Part shown: piece by piece, positions 7,589 to 17,365 of the stretch | How the letters are laid out: each line of letters begins with the position of its first letter | Position numbering within the stretch: the first letter of the stretch is position 1 | NCBI RefSeq assembly: GCF_000745175.1 | Contig: NZ_JQNI01000004.1 | Location: 62,001-126,000, forward strand | DNA: 64,000 nt | From: Deinococcus sp. YIM 77859 | Lineage (GTDB): Bacteria; Deinococcota; Deinococci; Deinococcales; Deinococcaceae | Direction of reading: 5' to 3' | The notes under the pieces: model-generated | The model's database searches: none | Told to the model about the DNA's origin: nothing | What the model saw: the letters and a program-made list of their open reading frames with translations, nothing else | Translations under genes and position numbers: made by a program

Positions 7589-8673
7589 GGCCTGCTCCCC
7601 CGTTTCCGCGCGAGACCGGCTTTCATCACCAGGCGGTCGTACAGGCTGATGTACCGCTCCAGACCGAGCGGGTTGAGGCCGGACAGGTTGCGGGGATGCC
7701 CCCGGCGCGCGGGGTCCGGGTGGCAGAGTTCCCGGATGCTGCGCGTCACCTCGCCAGCGACACTGGGGTGCAGGCGTGGCCGGAGCGCCACCTCCACCTC
7801 ACGGGCGGCACGGTCGAAGGCCGCCAGCAGGTGCGGCAGGGCCTCCTCGAACGGCCCGGTGAAGTCCCCGCCCCAGAAGAGCGGCAGCAGCTCCTCCGGC
7901 AACTCCCGCTTCAGGAAGGTGTTGAAGTGCTGGTGCGTGAAGAGAAACGTGATCAGGCCGCCCAGCATGTACAGGTCGCAGCGCCGACCATGCTGCCAGG
8001 CGTCCACCTGCTCGGCGAGGTACGGCACTTCGGGAGGCGCGCAGTCCCAGCTGCCCGCGAACGCTTTGCCGCCATGCGGGGAAGTCCCGGAAGCGTCCAC
8101 CGCGGTCCCCAGGTCCCCGATCTTCGACCCCAGCGCCTCGAACACCAGCACGTTGGCCGGCTTGACGTCGTTGTGCGCGAACCTGGCGGTGTGGAGCTGG
8201 TGCAGGCCCACCGCCACATGGTGGATGCACCTCAGCAGCCAGACGTCGTCGACGGTCGTCGCCTCCAGATGGTCGCGGACGTCCCCGTCGGCCCGGTCGA
8301 ACACGATGTACGGCACCGGGATGAGGGCGCCAGGGATGCGGTGCTCACCGTGATCAATCGCGTGGACGACCCGGCTCAGGCGCATGTCGCTGCAGTGCTC
8401 GAGCAGGCTCACCTCGAAGTTGAACTGCTCGGTGACCTCCTGAAGCGCCCGCATGACGTTCCTGGCCTGAATGATGCCCGACAGGTCGATGGCCTTCAGA
8501 AACCCCGGGTGCCCGTCTGCGCGCTCGACGAAGTACCCCACAGATTGATGCCCGCCGGCCGGCTGCCCTTTGACGGTGGTCGCCCGTCCGGTGACACGCC
8601 AGCCCCCCTCCAGGGTCAAACCGTGCAAGAACAGAGCGGGATGCGTGCTGATCGTGGGCGGGGGTGACGTCAT
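7585..8673 (-). CDS. Serine/threonine protein kinase-like protein
   Basis: ATG 8673 is preceded by GGAGGC at 8 nt. The 362-residue protein has the core kinase elements: the ATP-binding Lys in HPGFLKAIDLS, the catalytic loop HNDVKPANVL (HND replaces HRD, so it is non-RD), the Mg-binding Asp in KIGDLGTAVD, and a CAPPEVPYL segment in place of APE. No glycine-rich loop of standard form is visible, and there is no transmembrane segment or extracellular sensor. The catalytic Lys and both Asp are kept, so activity is likely. It is coupled by overlap to a TPR protein, suggesting a dedicated kinase-scaffold pair. Confidence 0.8.
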   Translation of the reverse strand: MTSPPPTISTHPALFLHGLTLEGGWRVTGRATTVKGQPAGGHQSVGYFVERADGHPGFLKAIDLSGIIQARNVMRALQEVTEQFNFEVSLLEHCSDMRLSRVVHAIDHGEHRIPGALIPVPYIVFDRADGDVRDHLEATTVDDVWLLRCIHHVAVGLHQLHTARFAHNDVKPANVLVFEALGSKIGDLGTAVDASGTSPHGGKAFAGSWDCAPPEVPYLAEQVDAWQHGRRCDLYMLGGLITFLFTHQHFNTFLKRELPEELLPLFWGGDFTGPFEEALPHLLAAFDRAAREVEVALRPRLHPSVAGEVTRSIRELCHPDPARRGHPRNLSGLNPLGLERYISLYDRLVMKAGLARKRGSRP

Positions 8674-8774
8674 GACGGGGAGCCTCCAGGCGTGCAACTG
8701 AGAAACATTGTCGCGCAAAGGCCGCTGGCAGGGAAGCCACGTTGAGCAGCAACCGTGAGGCGCGGGCACCGGCC

Positions 8775-9884
8775 CTACCGTTGCGGCAGGCGGGCTGGCG
8801 CGGGACTCAGCGGGACGGTCCAGCGGAAGGTGCTCCCCTGCCCGGGCGCTGAGGTCGCGGTCAGGTCGCCCTGCATCGCCCGGGCGAGGCCGCGGGCGAT
8901 GGTGAGACCCACGCCGCTGCCTTCCCCAGGGGTGCGGGCGGCGTCCACCCGGTAAAACCGTTCGAACACGCGGTCCAGGTGTTCGGGCGCGATGCCGCTG
9001 CCGGTGTCCGCGACCGCGACGGTGACCACTGGCCCGTGCACGTCCGCCGAGACCCGCACCGTTCCGCCTGCCGGGGTGTGCTTCAGCGCGTTGCTCAGCA
9101 GGTTGGCGAGCACCTGCTGCGCGCGCTGGGCATCCACCCACACCACGACCTCGGCCGCGGGCAGGTCCACCTGCAGGGTGACGGGGCGGTCCTCGAAGGC
9201 CAGGTGGAAGCGGTCCTGGGCCTGACGGAGCAGGTCCCGCAGCGGGACGCTCCTCAGGTGCAGCTCGACCCGCCCGCCCTCGACGCGGCTCACCAGGCTG
9301 AGATCGTGCGCCAGGCGTTCCATGCCCGCCACCTCCCGGGCAATGGCGGCCAGGGCCTTGTCGGCGGGGAGAATGCCGTCCTGCGCCGCCTCCGCGTACC
9401 CCCGCACGGCGGCGACCGGGGTGCGCAGCTCGTGGGCGACATTCCCAATCAGTTCCGCGCGCGTCTGCTCGACCCGCGCGAGGGCGCCCGCCATGGTGTT
9501 GAAACTCCGCGCGAGTTCCGTGAGTTCGTCCTCCCCGTCTTCCGGCAGGCGGCGGTCATACTGGCCGCTGGCGATTGCCCGGCTCCCCGCCTGCAGGTGA
9601 CGCACGGAGGCGGTCACCCGCCGTGCCGCGACCCAGGCGGTCAGGACCGCGACGAGCAGCGCCAGGGGCAGCGCCGCGAGCAGGGCGCGGGTCAGGGTGA
9701 CGCGCATGCCGTTGGTCAGATCCGAGCGCATGTGGTTGCCTGGCGCGCCGAGCAGTTCCATCATCTGCGCCACGTGATGCTGGATAAATGGCTGCGCACT
9801 CAGCTCCGCGACCACCAGCAGCACGGACGCCGTGACGATCACGACGACGAGGTGGTTGAGCAGCAGGCGGGGGAACAGGCGCAT
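8775..9884 (-). CDS. Sensor histidine kinase
   Basis: 369 residues. Two transmembrane helices (about residues 8-28 and 66-86) flank a short periplasmic loop of roughly 35 residues, followed by a HAMP domain, the HisKA box with phospho-His in AHELRTP (H151) and an HATPase domain with NLLSNALKHTP, DTGSGIAPEHL and GSGVGLTIARG. It starts directly after the stop of the response regulator gene (TGAATG). The loop contains several Met and His residues, which would suit a metal ligand, but the signal is unknown. It is closely related to the frameshifted kinase at 59380. Confidence 0.92.
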   Translation of the reverse strand: MRLFPRLLLNHLVVVIVTASVLLVVAELSAQPFIQHHVAQMMELLGAPGNHMRSDLTNGMRVTLTRALLAALPLALLVAVLTAWVAARRVTASVRHLQAGSRAIASGQYDRRLPEDGEDELTELARSFNTMAGALARVEQTRAELIGNVAHELRTPVAAVRGYAEAAQDGILPADKALAAIAREVAGMERLAHDLSLVSRVEGGRVELHLRSVPLRDLLRQAQDRFHLAFEDRPVTLQVDLPAAEVVVWVDAQRAQQVLANLLSNALKHTPAGGTVRVSADVHGPVVTVAVADTGSGIAPEHLDRVFERFYRVDAARTPGEGSGVGLTIARGLARAMQGDLTATSAPGQGSTFRWTVPLSPAPARLPQR

Positions 9885-10550
9885 TCAGTCCTCCCGGAAA
9901 CGGTACCCCAGGCCCCGCACCGTCTCAATGAAGGTCGGCGCTTCCGCGTCGTCACCGAGTTTGCGGCGCAGCGCGGTGATGTGGATGTCCACGACGCGCG
10001 TCACGCCGGGGTACTCCGGGCCCCACACGCGCTCGATCAGCCGTTCCCGCGACCAGACCAGCCCGGGGTGCTGCGCGAGCGTCGCCAGCAGGTCGAATTC
10101 CGTGCGGGAGAGCGGGAGCGGCTGACCGTGCAGCGTCGCGGACCGCCCGGCCAGGTCCATGGCGAGCGGCCCCGCCTCGATCCGTTCCCGCACCCCCACG
10201 CGGCGCAGCAGGGCCCGGACGCGCGCCACCACCTCCCGGGGGCTGAACGGCTTCACCACGTAATCGTCGGCCCCGGCATTCAGGCCCGCCAGACGGTCTT
10301 CCACCTCACCGCGGGCGGTGAGCAGCAGCACCGGCAGCTGCGGGTGTTCCCGGCGGGCGTGGGCGGTGAGTTCCACACCGCTCATGCCCGGCAACATCCA
10401 GTCGATCACCGCCACGTCGGCCCGGGCCAGCAGCGGCAGGGCCGCCAGACCGTCATCCTCGATCACCACCGAGTGGCCCTCCGCCGCCAGGTACGCGGTG
10501 AGGATTTCCAGGATGGCCGGGTCGTCGTCCACGATCAGAACGACAGCCAT
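9885..10550 (-). CDS. OmpR-family response regulator
   Basis: 221 residues: a receiver domain with acidic pocket (VDDDPAIL), phospho-Asp in VIDWMLPGMSG and the Lys of VVKPFSPRE, then a winged-helix domain (TEFDLLATLAQHPGLVWSRE, VDIHITALRRKLGDD). GGGAGGAC lies just upstream of the ATG. It precedes its kinase with no gap. OmpR-type proteins bind direct repeats with a 10-11 bp period, which is what is found in the lgt/DUF305 promoter 1.3 kb away, so it is the best candidate for that site. Confidence 0.93.
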   Translation of the reverse strand: MAVVLIVDDDPAILEILTAYLAAEGHSVVIEDDGLAALPLLARADVAVIDWMLPGMSGVELTAHARREHPQLPVLLLTARGEVEDRLAGLNAGADDYVVKPFSPREVVARVRALLRRVGVRERIEAGPLAMDLAGRSATLHGQPLPLSRTEFDLLATLAQHPGLVWSRERLIERVWGPEYPGVTRVVDIHITALRRKLGDDAEAPTFIETVRGLGYRFRED

Positions 10551-10570
10551 TCAGTCCTCCCCCCGAACGG

Positions 10571-10771
10571 TCAACTCTGCCCGGCCGTGCATCCAGTGCC
10601 CCGGGACCCAGCGGGACGCGGCAAGCCCTGCTCCGGCGTTCCCGGTCCCGGCGCGCCCGGGTTGATGAACGGCGGCACCCCGGGATCCACCGGACCGTCC
10701 AGCACCAACGGCGCGTCCCAGGCACTCAACCTCACCGCTGGCGCCTGCAGCTCGTGAGGAGAGGCCAGCAC
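10571..10771 (-). CDS. Possible small protein upstream of the regulator
   Basis: A 66-codon frame rich in Pro and Gly (for example DGPVDPGVPPFINPGAPGPG) ends 20 nt before the response regulator. An overlapping frame (10551-10844) has its stop touching the regulator start but has poorer composition. Either could be a leftover of a larger gene or non-coding. No family, signal peptide or clear ribosome-binding site is seen. Confidence 0.25.
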   Translation of the reverse strand: MLASPHELQAPAVRLSAWDAPLVLDGPVDPGVPPFINPGAPGPGTPEQGLPRPAGSRGTGCTAGQS

Positions 10772-10840
10772 GTGGCCTCGCGCCTTGGCCTGACCCGTCA
10801 GCAGGGCATTTCCGGCAATGTTGGGGAACAGGCAGGCCAG

Positions 10841-11788
<948 letters not shown>

Positions 11789-11841
11789 TCCGCCTCCGCC
11801 TGGGCTGAGAAGGGTCAGCCCACCGCAACGGTACGGAGCGT

Positions 11842-11919
11842 CTGTAAAGTTGCTGTAAAGGTGCCGGGTAGGGGGTGGCTGCCCCGCTTTACAGGAACTT
11901 TACAGGGCCCCCGTATCTT
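11842..11919. promoter_or_regulatory. Divergent promoter with two tandem 11-bp-repeat operators
   Basis: CTGTAAAG at 11842 and 11853 and CTTTACAG at 11887 and 11898 form two direct-repeat pairs, each with an 11-bp period and in opposite orientation: one facing lgt, one facing the DUF305 gene. The plus-strand pair leads into TATCTT (11914-11919), 6 nt before the GTG start at 11926. The arrangement is typical of OmpR-family operators. Confidence 0.75.
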
Positions 11920-11925
11920 CCAGGG

Positions 11926-12543
11926 GTGAAACGAAACCTTCTTTTGGTGGCCGTCCTCAGCGTCAGTGGGATGGGCTTCGCGCAGGGCAGCATGGGTGGA
12001 ATGGATCACGGCACCATGGGCGGCATGTCGGGGCAAAGTGGCATGTCCGGTCAGAGTGGCATGTCTATGAAGATGGACATGAGCGGCCTGGAGAAGCTGG
12101 GGGGGAAGGCGTTTGACCGTGCCTTCCTGAGCATGATGATCCCGCACCACCAGATGGCCGTGGACATGGCCCGGGCGGTGCTGCCCGTCAGCAAGGATGC
12201 CAGCGTGAAGCGCTGGGCGAACGCGATCATCAAGGCGCAGGAGAGCGAAATCAAGCAGATGAACACACTGCTCAGGAGTTATGGCGGCAGTGACGCGGCC
12301 ATGGCGAACATGATGAAGAGCAGCATGAGCGGGATGGCCGACATGGTGAAGAAGGCCAAGAACCCGGATGTGGCCTTCGTGCAGGGCATGATCCCCCACC
12401 ACGTGTCCGCCATCGATATGGCCACCCTGGCGCTGCAGAAGAGCAGTGACGCCCGCGTCCTGAAGCTTGCCCGGGACATCGTGCGCGATCAGGCGACGGA
12501 AGTGCATGACTTCCGCCTGTGGCTGATCAAGCGCGGCGTGTAA
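11926..12543 (+). CDS. DUF305 exported protein
   Basis: GTG 11926 lies 6 nt after a TATCTT box, so the mRNA is probably leaderless. The 205-residue protein has a signal peptide (VKRNLLLVAVLSVSGMGFAQ), then a Met/Gly/His/Ser-rich segment with repeats of GQSGMS that could bind copper or silver. The body carries two helical hairpins, each with the DUF305 hallmark: FLSMMIPHHQMAVDMA and FVQGMIPHHVSAIDMA. DUF305 proteins are four-helix bundles often found beside copper genes. Function is unproven and a periplasmic metal role is inferred. A strong terminator follows. Confidence 0.88.
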   Translation: MKRNLLLVAVLSVSGMGFAQGSMGGMDHGTMGGMSGQSGMSGQSGMSMKMDMSGLEKLGGKAFDRAFLSMMIPHHQMAVDMARAVLPVSKDASVKRWANAIIKAQESEIKQMNTLLRSYGGSDAAMANMMKSSMSGMADMVKKAKNPDVAFVQGMIPHHVSAIDMATLALQKSSDARVLKLARDIVRDQATEVHDFRLWLIKRGV

Positions 12544-12557
12544 AGCTTCCCTCTGAC

Positions 12558-12592
12558 GTGCGTGCCTCCTTCCCGGGGCACGCGCTTTTTTC
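12558..12592 (+). terminator. Rho-independent terminator of the DUF305 gene
   Basis: GCGTGCC (12560-12566) pairs with GGCACGC (12577-12583), followed by GCTTTTTTT. It is a strong intrinsic terminator 17 nt after the stop. Confidence 0.85.
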
Positions 12593-12641
12593 CGCGCTGC
12601 GCCGCGCGTTTGCCGGTCCGAGCCACCCAACCCGCCGTCAC

Positions 12642-12660
12642 CTTTACGCAATCTTTACAA
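12642..12660 (+). promoter_or_regulatory. 11-bp direct-repeat operator before LysM-M23 gene
   Basis: CTTTACGC (12642) and CTTTACAA (12653) repeat with the same 11-bp period as the sites in the lgt/DUF305 promoter. The pair ends 25 nt before the ATG, in the usual -35 region. No good -10 box or Shine-Dalgarno is visible. Confidence 0.65.
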
Positions 12661-12685
12661 ACCTGGGGCAAGCTGACACCCATTC

Positions 12686-13453
12686 ATGCGTCGTCAACTT
12701 CTGCTTGCCCTCGTCCTGTCCAGTCTCCATGTCGCTGCCGCAGCGACGGTGAATGCGCAACCGGGCGACACACTGAACCGTCTGGCCGTACGGTACGGCA
12801 CCACCCCTCAGGCCCTGGCGCGCGCCAACCCGACCCTGCCGCAGGGTGCCCTGAAGGCGGGGACGCGCGTGACGCTGCCGCCCCCAGCCACCCGGATGTG
12901 GACGGTCCGGCCCGGCGATACCCTCTCGGCGATTGCCCGGCGTGAGGGGACCACGGTGGACGCCCTGGTGGCGGCCAACCGCGGCCTGAACCCACAGCAG
13001 CCCCTGCAGGTCGGCCAGAAGCTCACCTTGCCGTCCCGGTTAGCCGCCGCGCCGCGGTCCGCCGCCACGCCCGTCGTCCGGCCAGCGTCCATTCGCGTCA
13101 CGCCGGTCATGCCCGTGACCGGCCGCTTGACCACCCCCTTCCGTGACGGGCACGAGGGGGTGGACCTGGCCGCGCCCAGCGGCACGCCCATCCGCGCCGC
13201 CGCACCCGGCGTGGTGACCGAGTCCCGCTTCGACGCCCGGAGCGGCTGGGGTTGGACGGTCGTCGTGGACCATGGCAACGGCCTGCAGACCCGCTACAGC
13301 CATAATTCCGCAAATCTGGTCCCGGTGGGCCGCCGCGTGGAAGCCGGACAGGTGATTGGCCGCGTCGGGAGTACCGGCAACAGCACCGGCCCCCACCTGG
13401 ATTACCGCGTGACGGTGCAGGAGCAGCCCATCAACCCGTTCAGCCTGGACTGA
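12686..13453 (+). CDS. Secreted LysM-LysM-M23 peptidase (paralogue 1)
   Basis: 255 residues: a signal peptide (MRRQLLLALVLSSLHVAAA), LysM 1 (about 22-65, QPGDTLNRLAVRYGT), LysM 2 (about 72-112, RPGDTLSAIARREGT), and an M23 domain from about 150 with zinc ligands in HEGVDLAAPSG and GPHLDYRV. LysM anchors it to peptidoglycan. M23 domains cut peptide cross-links, or act as amidase activators when degenerate; here the His-x-x-x-Asp and H-x-D sets are partly altered (HLDY). Two close paralogues occur at 19757 and 39116. Regulation by the 11-bp repeat site upstream is likely. Confidence 0.9.
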   Translation: MRRQLLLALVLSSLHVAAAATVNAQPGDTLNRLAVRYGTTPQALARANPTLPQGALKAGTRVTLPPPATRMWTVRPGDTLSAIARREGTTVDALVAANRGLNPQQPLQVGQKLTLPSRLAAAPRSAATPVVRPASIRVTPVMPVTGRLTTPFRDGHEGVDLAAPSGTPIRAAAPGVVTESRFDARSGWGWTVVVDHGNGLQTRYSHNSANLVPVGRRVEAGQVIGRVGSTGNSTGPHLDYRVTVQEQPINPFSLD

Positions 13454-14244
13454 TGCTGAAGCGGTGAGCCGGGGCGGGTGCTTGAGAAGACGTCGGGACC
13501 GGTATCCCCAAAATACCCCGACGAGACGCAACAGGAAGTGAATTCCGCCGTGATGGGAGGCTCCCCTGGGCAACCGTAGGATGCGCTGCTCGTCGGGGGT
13601 GAAGGCTGCAAGGTGGGCACTCGCGTACGCCGAAAGGACCAAAGCGCCGGTTGTCCCGGCGCAGGGCGTGCCAGCCCTCATGGGTGACGGTCCGGGCGCC
13701 CTGCGCGCGCTCCCAGAGTCCGCCCCGTAGGTCGGTTCGGACCTCCTCGCTCAGGTACACGGCGCGGTCGGCATGGAACGTCGTGGCCCGGCCCTCCAGG
13801 AACTCGTCGCGCAACGCCTGCTGCCGGACCCGCCACGCCTTGTCCCCCTCGCCCGCGAGGCGTGCCCAACGGGCGTCGTACTCCGCAGGATGGGGTTGAC
13901 CTGGGGAAACTCCAGCACACGTCGGCGAGGCGGGGGTACGCCCCCGTGAGCCAGGCCGTGAGTTCTTGCAGCAGCACCTCGGGCGGCTGGGTGCGCAGCC
14001 GCTCGTCGCGCGGCACCTTGGGATCGGGCCACCGCTCGTCGGGTCCGGCGATCTTGCGGCTCTCCCGGTCCGGCCAGCGGGTGCCGAAGCGGCGCAGGAT
14101 CACCGGGAAATTCAGGCGCAGCCCACGCGCCCCAGGATAGCGCCACGCCCCAGAGGGACTCGCCATCCAACCCGGCACCCACCGGCGGCCCCGGCTGGAC
14201 ATCACCGTCAAACTGCGCCTGCTGGACGGGCAGCTCGCCCTCAT
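13440..14244 (-). pseudogene. Frameshifted gene of unknown family
   Basis: Good coding sequence is spread over two or three minus-strand frames. One frame reads RRFGTRWPDRESRKIAGPD through ELTAWLTGAYPRLADV. Near 13910 the coding signal moves to another frame (ARWARLAGEGDKAWRVRQQA, then FHADRAVYLSEEVRTDLRG). A further shift is likely near 14150. The sequence is rich in charged residues and has no signal peptide. I do not recognise the family. The tail overlaps the end of the convergent LysM-M23 gene. The gene appears inactivated, unless the assembly has indels here. Confidence 0.55.
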
Positions 14245-14315
14245 GCGACTCCTTGCGCGGGCGTTCCTCGACAGGCCCTGTCCCTTAAAGCGTCAGCAAG
14301 GCGGCAGGACCGGCG

Positions 14316-14996
14316 TCAGATCTGGCTGCCAAGCACGTTCAGGGTCAGCGCGAGGATCGCGACGTTGAACCAGAAGGCGGTCATGCCCTGCCACAACGCC
14401 ACCCTGCGGATCACGGGGCTGGAGATCTCCACGTCCGAAACCTGGAAGGTCATGCCGATAACGAAGGCAAAATAGGCGAAGTCAAGGGCGGAGGGTGCCT
14501 TCGACCCGGGGAACTCCAGACCACCGTCCGGGCCCGCCTCCTCATCCCCATCGCTGTAGTAGAGATGCGCGTAGCGCAGGGTGTAGGTGGTGTGCGTCAG
14601 GAACCAGCCGCTCAGCACGGCGATCACGGCGACGGCGATGGCCAGCATGGGCGCCCCCGGCTCCAGGCGTTTGGCGTGCTCGATCACGATGGCCGAGGCG
14701 ACGAGACTCACGAGGCTGGAGCCGAGAACAACGCCGTTCACGGCCGCGCGCCCGGGGTCTTCGGCAGCGGCAGCATAGCGGGTGCGCGCAGGCGACGAAC
14801 GCAGGATGAACCGCCAGGTCAAGGCCAGCAAGGTGATCGCACCGGCGTCCCAGCCAGCGACGATCCGCACCAACCCGGACGAGGGGGCCGGGAGGACGAG
14901 GGCCACCGTGATTCCGGCGGCACTGGCGACGAGCAGACGTGACCAGGACCGCTGCCACTGGTCCTGCGTCTCCCGGAGGGGGGCAGGCTCAGGCAT
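14316..14996 (-). CDS. DUF1345 membrane protein
   Basis: 226 residues with five or so transmembrane helices and the features of DUF1345: an early helix pair, TWRFILRSSPARTRYAAAAED after helix two, and the conserved late segment HTTYTLRYAHLYY followed by ALDFAYFAFVIGMTFQVSDV. Function of the family is unknown. A GGGGAGC ribosome-binding site lies upstream of the ATG. It is the last gene of a minus-strand run with CcmH- and TlpA-like genes and may be cotranscribed with them. Confidence 0.85.
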   Translation of the reverse strand: MPEPAPLRETQDQWQRSWSRLLVASAAGITVALVLPAPSSGLVRIVAGWDAGAITLLALTWRFILRSSPARTRYAAAAEDPGRAAVNGVVLGSSLVSLVASAIVIEHAKRLEPGAPMLAIAVAVIAVLSGWFLTHTTYTLRYAHLYYSDGDEEAGPDGGLEFPGSKAPSALDFAYFAFVIGMTFQVSDVEISSPVIRRVALWQGMTAFWFNVAILALTLNVLGSQI

Positions 14997-15308
14997 GGCC
15001 CGCGCTCCCCGGCATCAAGCCGTGGAAGGGTCCCAGGAGCAGAAGAGCCCGCTGTGCGCGACGGGTCTGAACTCCAGTCTCCCGCTTGCCGCCAGGACGC
15101 CGCCCAGGGGGATTGATCCCACCTTCACTGGCCTTCCAGGGTTCCAGCACGTTCAGGTCGGCGGGCTTCAGGAAGGCGGGCCGGGCGCTCTTGGCCTGTC
15201 CGGGCACGGCGCGCAGCGCACCTGGCATCAGGCCGGGGGCGTTCCCGCGCAGCGCCCTCAGCCCTGGAGGCACCCGCTGGCCCAGGCCCAGCCCCACCGC
15301 ACTGAACA

Positions 15309-15310
<2 letters not shown>
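14989..15310 (-). CDS. Possible 106-aa protein between CcmH and DUF1345
   Basis: The frame starts with an ATG overlapping the ccmH stop (TGATG) and ends overlapping the DUF1345 start by 8 nt, an operon-like fit. Composition is Gly/Pro/Arg-rich (MFSAVGLGLGQRVPPGLRAL at the start) with one weak hydrophobic region. In related cytochrome-c clusters a CcmI-like TPR gene follows ccmH, and this may be a decayed stand-in. Real coding is uncertain. Confidence 0.3.
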
Positions 15311-15778
<468 letters not shown>

Positions 15779-15782
<4 letters not shown>

Positions 15783-16363
15783 AGGCCCGCCACCCCGATC
15801 TTCCGCAGCCCCACGTTCAGCCGCTCGCGGGTCAGCCCGCCGCGGTCCACGTACTGGATCACCCCCTGGCGGTCGATGAAGAACGTCTCGGGGATCCCGC
15901 CCACACCGTAATTGATGGCCGTTCTGGAGTTGGGGTCACGGAGGCTGGGATAGGCGAGGGCAAACTCGCGAATGAACTCGCGGGCGTTCTGCTCCTTCGT
16001 CTCCTGAAAGAGGACGCCGACCACTGCCAAGCCCGTTCCTCCCGCCTGCCGTTCGCTGAGTTCACGGAAGAGGGGCGCTTCCTGGCGGCAGGGGACACAC
16101 CACGACGCCCAGAAGTTCAGCACCACCGGACGGCCCCGGAGGGACGACAGGCTCACCCTCGCCCCGTCCAGGCTGGTGAGGGCGAAGTCAGGGGCTGGTT
16201 TCCCCACGAGCGGGCCACCGGTGGTGGCGCTCCGATTGGGGCTCAGCAGCGCCGCCCCCAGCACGGTGACGACCCCGGCTGCCAGGAGAGGTGGGAGGAG
16301 ACGCCGCCACAGGGGGACCGGCGGGACCACGCGAAGTTGAGGAGAGGATTTCGTCACAGGCAT
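15779..16363 (-). CDS. TlpA/ResA-type membrane thiol-disulfide protein
   Basis: 194 residues: one N-terminal membrane anchor (about 24-44), then a thioredoxin fold with [16 protein letters not shown] (active-site CVPC) and cis-Pro segment [11 protein letters not shown]. It likely keeps cytochrome or copper-protein cysteines reduced, acting before CcmH, whose gene it overlaps by 4 nt. The ATG at 16363 gives a normal short N-tail. A paralogue with the same layout is at 37232. Confidence 0.92.
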
Positions 16364-16454
16364 GTCCGATCTGGTGCAGAGGGCAAGGGCACGCCAGCCG
16401 TCCCGGGAACGGTCCGCAGGGCCGCCGACCCTGCTCTGGAGCCGCACGCCCGCT

Positions 16455-17064
16455 TCATTTGCCGATCAGTGTCCATGTGGCCCAGAGGGTCAGGCCTACG
16501 GCCAGGATCAGCAGAATGGCCAGCAGGGTCAGGAAAGGACCCCTGCCCTGGGGTTCGGCTGCTGGGGAGGTGACGGCGGTGTCCGCGACCGGCTCGCGGC
16601 TGGCGGACGTGGACAGGGGGCGTCTTGCGGAAGGGCCGGTTGCCCCACGCCCCTGCAGGAGAGGCTGGGGAGGGCTGGTCGGTCAGGGCGTTGTCTGGCA
16701 GCCCGGTCGGTGCGGGGTCAGTCAGATCTCGCGCTGGCGCGTTTGCCGGAACAGGCTGCCGGGAGACAGACTGGGCTTGTTCCGGGCCGTCTGGCCTGGC
16801 CGCTTCAGGGAGCGGGCACTCGGGGGCGGGCAGGACCTCGGGGAAGGGGCGGGCGGCATAGCCGAGCAGCAGCAGGTTGTCTTCCAGGACGGACCGTGAC
16901 GTTCGCGTTTCGTCCAGTTCCAACCGGAGGTGCTGCGTCCGGGCATCCGCCTCGATCTTGCGGGCACCCGGCAGTTTGGCCACCATACGAACCACGTCCT
17001 GAACGCGGCTTTCACAGTCCATTCGGGGGACGTGATAGTCGAGGGGGTTCGCGGGGGAGGCCAC
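16455..17064 (-). pseudogene. HMA-domain membrane protein, frameshifted
   Basis: GTG 17064 starts 6 nt after TATGCT. The first 65 codons form a heavy-metal-associated fold, but its binding loop is MDCESRVQD, so the second Cys of GMDCxxC is replaced by Arg. A Pro/Ala-rich linker follows. Near 16670, in a run of cytosines, the coding signal passes to another frame, which ends with a fine C-terminal helix (FLTLLAILLILAVGLTLWAT) and stop at 16455. With one base added or lost it would be a tail-anchored HMA protein of about 200 residues. Its promoter matches that of the Zn/Cd ATPase at 34568. Confidence 0.65.
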
Positions 17065-17070
17065 GTTCCA

Positions 17071-17097
17071 AGCATATCTGAGTACCTGGTCATATGT
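17071..17097 (-). promoter_or_regulatory. Metal-type promoter shared with the Zn/Cd ATPase gene
   Basis: On the minus strand an ACATATGA-to-CTCAG element of 21 nt abuts the -10 box TATGCT, which is 6 nt from the GTG start. CATAT-N14-ATATG forms a palindrome. The ATPase promoter at 34575-34601 has the same element, the same spacing and a similar -10. Confidence 0.65.
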
Positions 17098-17365
17098 GTA
17101 GAGGACATTGAACCCGGGAGAGGTGCGCAGCATCTGCGAGTCCCTGTGTTCCCGCCTGATCCCAGTCAACGGGTGTGGGCGACAACGGTCAGGAGGGTGG
17201 ACCGCAGGATTGCCTCGGCCAGACCCCACACAGACGGCGTGGACAGTGCTGGCCGGCGCAACTTGTGCTGTCCTGCGCCGCTGGAAGGGAGGCGGGGAAT
17301 TGCGCCATAACGGGTTGCGCGCGCCATGCCCAGGGTCCCGGTGGTCCTGGGCGATCCCGGTCCCC

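Noticed and set aside
8979..10757. 592-codon plus-strand open frame
   Set aside because: It is antisense to a clear kinase and regulator pair and is full of His, Gln and Arg, as expected from reading GC-rich genes backwards.
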